Shown here one piece after another: positions 60,478 through 64,000 of a stretch of DNA of 64,000 nt. Each line of letters starts with the position of its first letter. Position 1 is the first letter of the stretch. The notes under the pieces were generated by a model. That model had not been told where the DNA came from. It searched no databases and saw only the letters and a list, made by a program, of their open reading frames with translations. Origin of the DNA: Tetracentron sinense (lineage: Eukaryota; Streptophyta; Magnoliopsida; Trochodendrales; Trochodendraceae); the NCBI GenBank assembly GCA_015143295.1, contig CM026566.1:5071072-5135071 (forward strand), given 5' to 3'. The translations under genes were made by a program, and so were the position numbers.

Positions 60478-61235
60478 TTACAAATGAACATAAATCACAA
60501 TACTTCTAATATTACCCAAACCAGCTCTGTTCAGAAAAATAAGAGATCTAAGTCTACTATGACAATCTTGAGTCGAAGAAAAGAATCCAGATGTTGGCAT
60601 GTTGCACCCATAAATAGCCAGAAAATCAGCGGTCTCATTAGCTTCCCTAAATATGCGGTTCAAAGAGCAAGGAGACAATTGATTTTTTTATTCCAATACC
60701 AAGAAGACCATGGGTGATTGATATTTCCATTCCAAGCATTAACAAGATTCTTAGAAACAGATTCCACAAACACTTGAAAAGAACCAATGCTTTGTCAAAG
60801 AGTAAGACCATCCAAGAGAGTACGACATTCAGCAATGTTATTAGTGTAAGTGCCATAATGTGAATAAAAAACTGCAATAAGATTCTTAGAGTGGTCTCTA
60901 ATAATTCGGTCACCTTCGGCAGTACCAGGTTTACCTCTAGATGCTCCATCCACATTGAGCTTAAGTTTACCTTGGGGAGGGCGATACCATTTGACATGAA
61001 TAACAGTGTGGATTCTTTGAATATGATTAACCACAATATTATGAGGAGAAAGGTCAAGAATTTCTTTGCTAGAATGAGAGCCAATCTCAAAAAGCCATTT
61101 TATGATATTATCAGTAATAATAAGCAAAGGCTTGTATTGGTTCTTGAATCCAGATCTTCCAAATGATGATAATCGGGAGAATAATGTAGGGATAATTATG
61201 GATGGATTTTGTTCGCATATCTGAAACCATCGCAC
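60478..61235 (-). pseudogene. LINE-type RNase H (RVT_3) remnant
   Basis: The minus strand reads VKWYRPPQGKLKLNVDGASR, then TNNIAECRTLLDGLTL, and further on LNRIFREANETADFLA, the RNase H block found at the C-terminus of plant LINEs. One in-frame stop follows the LDGLTL block (60795), and a frame change lies before the last block. No reverse transcriptase is attached. A domesticated RNase H-like host gene is less likely because of the interruptions. Confidence 0.7.
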
Positions 61236-61413
61236 TTGTCCATTTGTTAGTCTACTTAGAGACTCCAGAGTATGAGGGAAAAACCTGACAGTAAAGGATT
61301 TTAACTTAATATTCTAATGAATTTACATGACAGCATGCACACTTTCGTGAAGCTATGAACGTGATATGTCACCTAAAAAGTGTGAATGAGTCCATGATTG
61401 CTTTTATAATTAG

Positions 61414-61590
61414 ATAAAGCTTCGGAGACCTTAGGGCCGAGACCATTGAGACCGTGATGTAAGAGCATGAAATTTTAGGTGGGGCTTACCATGTGAAATA
61501 GGCCCCACCTGAAATTCCGTGCTTGAAATTCCGTGCTCTTGGAGCATGGTCTCGGTGGTCTCGGCCCTAAGGGGGTCTCCCTAGCAAAGT
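61414..61590. mobile_element. MULE-like MITE, sister of the BBX24 intron 2 copy
   Basis: 177 bp with arms CTTAGGGCCGAGACCA mirrored on the right. The flanks CTTTTATAATTAG are identical over 13 bp (61401-61413 and 61591-61603), longer than the usual 9-bp duplication. Confidence 0.85.
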
Positions 61591-62252
61591 CTTTTATAAT
61601 TAGGAGGCTACACCCTAATTTTGGAGGGGAGACATTTTTTTCCTATTCAGAAACAACATTAGAAACCATTAAAAATGAGATTTCGTACTCTAGTTCTTTA
61701 GCTGACCCTTCCCTCTCTCATTTCTCCATCCCCTCTTTTTCTTGGCTCCTTCATCCTTCTTCTCTGACGAAGGCATGACACCATTGGTACGGCCGGAATA
61801 GCCAGTTTAGCTAAGCAGGTGTTGGAACGATTTGACCCTTGAAATTCTCATGTATTAACACCAGGTATGGACTTCGTAGGAGAAATTCGGAAGATCCAAT
61901 TGTTCAGAGGCCACCCAAAGCGGCCAACATGAAACAGCCAATTTAACCCAACTTGAGTTTTGGGTTTTTATTAAGATAGTTTACAAATAAACAAGAAGAT
62001 TATCAAAAAGATTTATAAAGGATACAAATAAAATTGCTGAAAACAACTTTCTAAAATTTAGAACTTGCTAATCTAGGACATCTGAACGTACATAAGAGAT
62101 TCGTCATACATAAGAGATTCGTCAGTCTACAGCATAGGACTTTTAAAAATCTATCCTTGCGAGAGTTTAGTGTCTCATTTTGTAGGCATCTTATGCACAA
62201 TCCCCCCTTGACAATTCAAGAAATAAAATACCAAAATTAGATCTTGATGACA

Positions 62253-62440
62253 TCAAATATGAAGGGTTCTTAATTTACACCAACAATACGAAACCTGAGA
62301 GAGCTCGCCACCATCTATCTTAGCAACGACTTTCCGAGGATCCATATCAGAGACATCTCCTAGGCTAAACAGGCTCACCAAGCTTTCGCCATGGGGATGT
62401 TTTTTCACTGGTTTTCTCTTCATACCAGAGATCACCGCGA
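62253..62440 (-). other. Unassigned minus-strand open frame in the duplicated segment
   Basis: The frame reads GMKRKPVKKHPHGESLVSLF, then DMDPRKVVAKIDGGELSQV. The GMKRKPVKK part recurs at 59555-59580 in the other copy. It might be an old exon fragment. No family is recognised, and it is not called as a gene. Confidence 0.25.
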
Positions 62441-62660
62441 TTGAACTCACCCTCAATCGCACCCACAAGTCAACACGTGTCCCTTTTAACCTTCATTAAC
62501 TGTGATTAAGATTCACTAACCTTAGGATTCAACAATCTAAACTTGGTTTTTAGAGAAACATATTAAAAAAAAAAGTTAAACCTAAAGGTTTGAACTACTT
62601 AACTAAAGTAAAAAGCGGTTAAAGGACTATGTGAGTGCAATTGAACCCGAGAATTAGACA
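62432..62660. mobile_element. Fold-back family copy, right segment
   Basis: CTCAATCGCACCCACAAGTC, ACACGTGT (62473-62480), CCCTTTTAACCTTCATTAAC, an AT-rich centre, then GTGAGTGCAATTGAACCCGAG. It is the counterpart of 60067-60254. Confidence 0.65.
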
Positions 62661-63094
62661 GGATCTGGTCTCCTATGTTATCTAGGCTTAGGAGCTCGAC
62701 GCATGTAGTTGTAATAAATGGATTTTCTAGAAGGGTCAGAGCTCACTGGATTATGGCAGCTTGGCACAGTAGATCGAGTCTGGATTCTGTCCTAAGCAGT
62801 CACCCCACGCTAAGTGTGCACTTTGTATGTGATATTCGTAAGATCCAATTGTTTAGAGGCTACCCAACACGAAAGTCATTCAACCCAACGTGCAGTTGTG
62901 GGTTTGTATTAAGATTGTACACAAATAAACAGGAATAATCTCAAAAAGATTTATAAGATATACAAATACAATTGCTGAAAACAACTTTCTTAAAATTTAG
63001 AACTGGACATGTGAACATACACAAGAGATTCTCCAAAGACGGAATACCAAATTTCTAAAATCAAACATCCGAGATAACTTTTTTAAGGCCTGAT

Positions 63095-63685
63095 TTAGCT
63101 AGCATCAGATTTAGGATCATCTGATTTCGAGTTATTTAAGGCCTTAGCATCAGATCTACGATCTGAGTTCAGAAAAATTTTACAAAAAAGCACGAGAATA
63201 GAAGAAAGCCCAAAGACAATAGAACAAGTAGAAATTCCGAGCCACAAGGAATCAGTTAACACCACGTAAAGGCCAGCCGCGAATGCTACCAACATCGCTA
63301 CCACGGCAATGAGTGTCAGAATTGCGACAAACTTAATGAGTTTTAGGGGCCAACGATCACGAAGAAGGGGTAATATGAAACTGAGGAATACAGCGGTCAC
63401 GGAGCATGACAATGCTATGGCATCCGTTACCACAAATACTTGGAAAGCTGCTTCTTTGGCAAGGGTTGCTGTGCCATCTTTATCGTAACCTCCTGGAACT
63501 TGGAAAGCTGCAGCGAAGGTGACTGTGGCAATGAGAGTTGCCACTACCATCTGAGTTTTGTTCATTCCTTTTGTACGGGTGTTATATTCATCCACCATCC
63601 TATTCGGATTTGTTACTTCTTCGAATCCTTTTCCTATACCGCGTTTAGCATCAGCCTTCATTAGGAGCTTATAGACTTGGTTCAC
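63095..63685 (-). CDS. Ankyrin/PGG-domain membrane protein (ACD6-like), last exon only
   Basis: The last coding exon: 196 codons after the acceptor (GGACAG/GTGAACCAAG on minus at 63686/63685) and a TAA stop at 63095. It starts inside the protein, so the N-terminal ankyrin repeats must lie to the right of the window. The PGG domain is clear: GMNKTQMVVATLIATVTFAA, then FQVPGGY. Four hydrophobic segments lie at about exon residues 46-67, 80-108, 115-143 and 147-172, followed by a polar Ser/Asp/Lys-rich tail. Plant proteins of this type (ACD6, ITN1 and relatives) are membrane proteins linked to defence and salt signalling; which one this is cannot be told from one exon. 63691-64000 shows no further coding sequence, so the preceding intron is at least 315 bp. 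Confidence 0.88.
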   Translation of the reverse strand: MNQVYKLLMKADAKRGIGKGFEEVTNPNRMVDEYNTRTKGMNKTQMVVATLIATVTFAAAFQVPGGYDKDGTATLAKEAAFQVFVVTDAIALSCSVTAVFLSFILPLLRDRWPLKLIKFVAILTLIAVVAMLVAFAAGLYVVLTDSLWLGISTCSIVFGLSSILVLFCKIFLNSDRRSDAKALNNSKSDDPKSDAS

Positions 63686-63940
63686 CTGTCCATATTTATG
63701 TCAACATGAAGAACGAAAGGGGAGGACCAAAGGAAGAAATTCATTTGAATAAAGCAGTATAAAAAGAAACTCAGAGAAGGACAACTACTTTGGGTGGGGC
63801 CTCCATGGCTCCATCTCCAAGAGATTCTCCTTTTCCCCAAAAAGGGCGATGCACTATAGGCTTGATGGGTGCTAGCACTCCCCTTTATTTAAATAACACT
63901 TACTAGCATTAAAAAAATAATTTCTAAAGAAGTAACTTAA

Positions 63941-64000
63941 GCCTGGGATTGTCTCCGGCGATGCAAGAAAGGGCTCTAGGGGTTCCATACATTGTACGAC
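63941..64000. mobile_element. MULE-like MITE end, cut by the window edge
   Basis: GCCTGGGATTGTCTCCGGCG, then AGAAAGGGCTCTAGGGGTTC matches the terminal arm of the 59753-60042 MITE. It lies in the intron upstream of the PGG exon. Confidence 0.75.

Larger units (their letters stand above)
59499..62100. repeat. Left copy of a tandem segmental duplication
   Basis: Three blocks recur in the same order further right: 59499-59580 matches 62341-62440, 60067-60350 matches 62432-62790, and 61860-62090 matches 62815-63040. The left copy is stretched by a MULE-like MITE, a LINE remnant and another MITE. The last block matches the sequence just downstream of the PGG exon on the minus strand, so it probably derives from a duplicated gene 3' flank. 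Confidence 0.7.

Noticed and set aside
1-64000. CRISPR array, bacterial operon, or integrated virus-like system
   Set aside because: No regular spacer-repeat array or prokaryotic-type gene cluster; all virus-related sequence is ordinary plant LTR retroelement.

Overview
The window is nuclear DNA of a flowering plant, most likely a eudicot with a fairly large, repeat-rich genome. The grounds are plant-specific gene families with GT-AG introns, plant Copia and Gypsy retroelements with tRNA-iMet-type primer sites, L1-type LINEs and many plant MITE types. Base composition is AT-rich, and there are no operons, bacterial genes, rRNA or CRISPR arrays.

Three host genes are supported. (1) A RING-CH (C4HC3) membrane E3-ligase-like gene on + runs from 13855 to 35052. 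It has seven coding exons totalling only 711 nt (236 aa) spread over 21.2 kb, because introns 3 (8.4 kb) and 5 (10.3 kb) are full of transposons. (2) A double B-box gene orthologous to BBX24/STO on + (54893-58181, three exons, 236 aa) has a hAT-type MITE nest in intron 1 and a MULE-type MITE in intron 2. (3) The last exon of an ankyrin/PGG-domain membrane protein (ACD6-like) lies on - at 63095-63685; its upstream exons fall beyond the window end, and remnants of a duplicated copy of its 3' flank lie at 59.5-62.1 kb.

Layout: 1-2790, AT-rich with an LTR-like fossil. 2796-10060, a complete-ended gag-only Copia element with perfect TAGCA target duplications and a 2.2-kb foreign segment in its 5' LTR. 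10.1-13.8 kb, small repeats and the RING-CH promoter. 13.9-35.1 kb, the RING-CH gene, with an L1 LINE and several MITEs in intron 3, and a Sirevirus-like Copia abutting a Gypsy fragment in intron 5. 35-54 kb, gene-free sequence with fold-back elements, Tourist, hAT and MULE MITEs, a short Helitron, a small LTR element, and an LTR fossil carrying a probable mitochondrial insert. 54.9-58.3 kb, BBX24. 58.3-64 kb, MITEs, a LINE RNase H remnant and the PGG exon.

No new multi-gene system was found. The most notable observations are many DNA elements with exact target-site duplications, a dispersed fold-back family that carries a G-box/ABRE-like palindrome in each arm (one arm about 450 bp upstream of the RING-CH start), upstream mini-ORFs in both complete genes, a Helitron inside a TA microsatellite, and a probable nuclear mitochondrial fragment. 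All similarity statements come from reading the sequence and remembered family motifs; no search was run.
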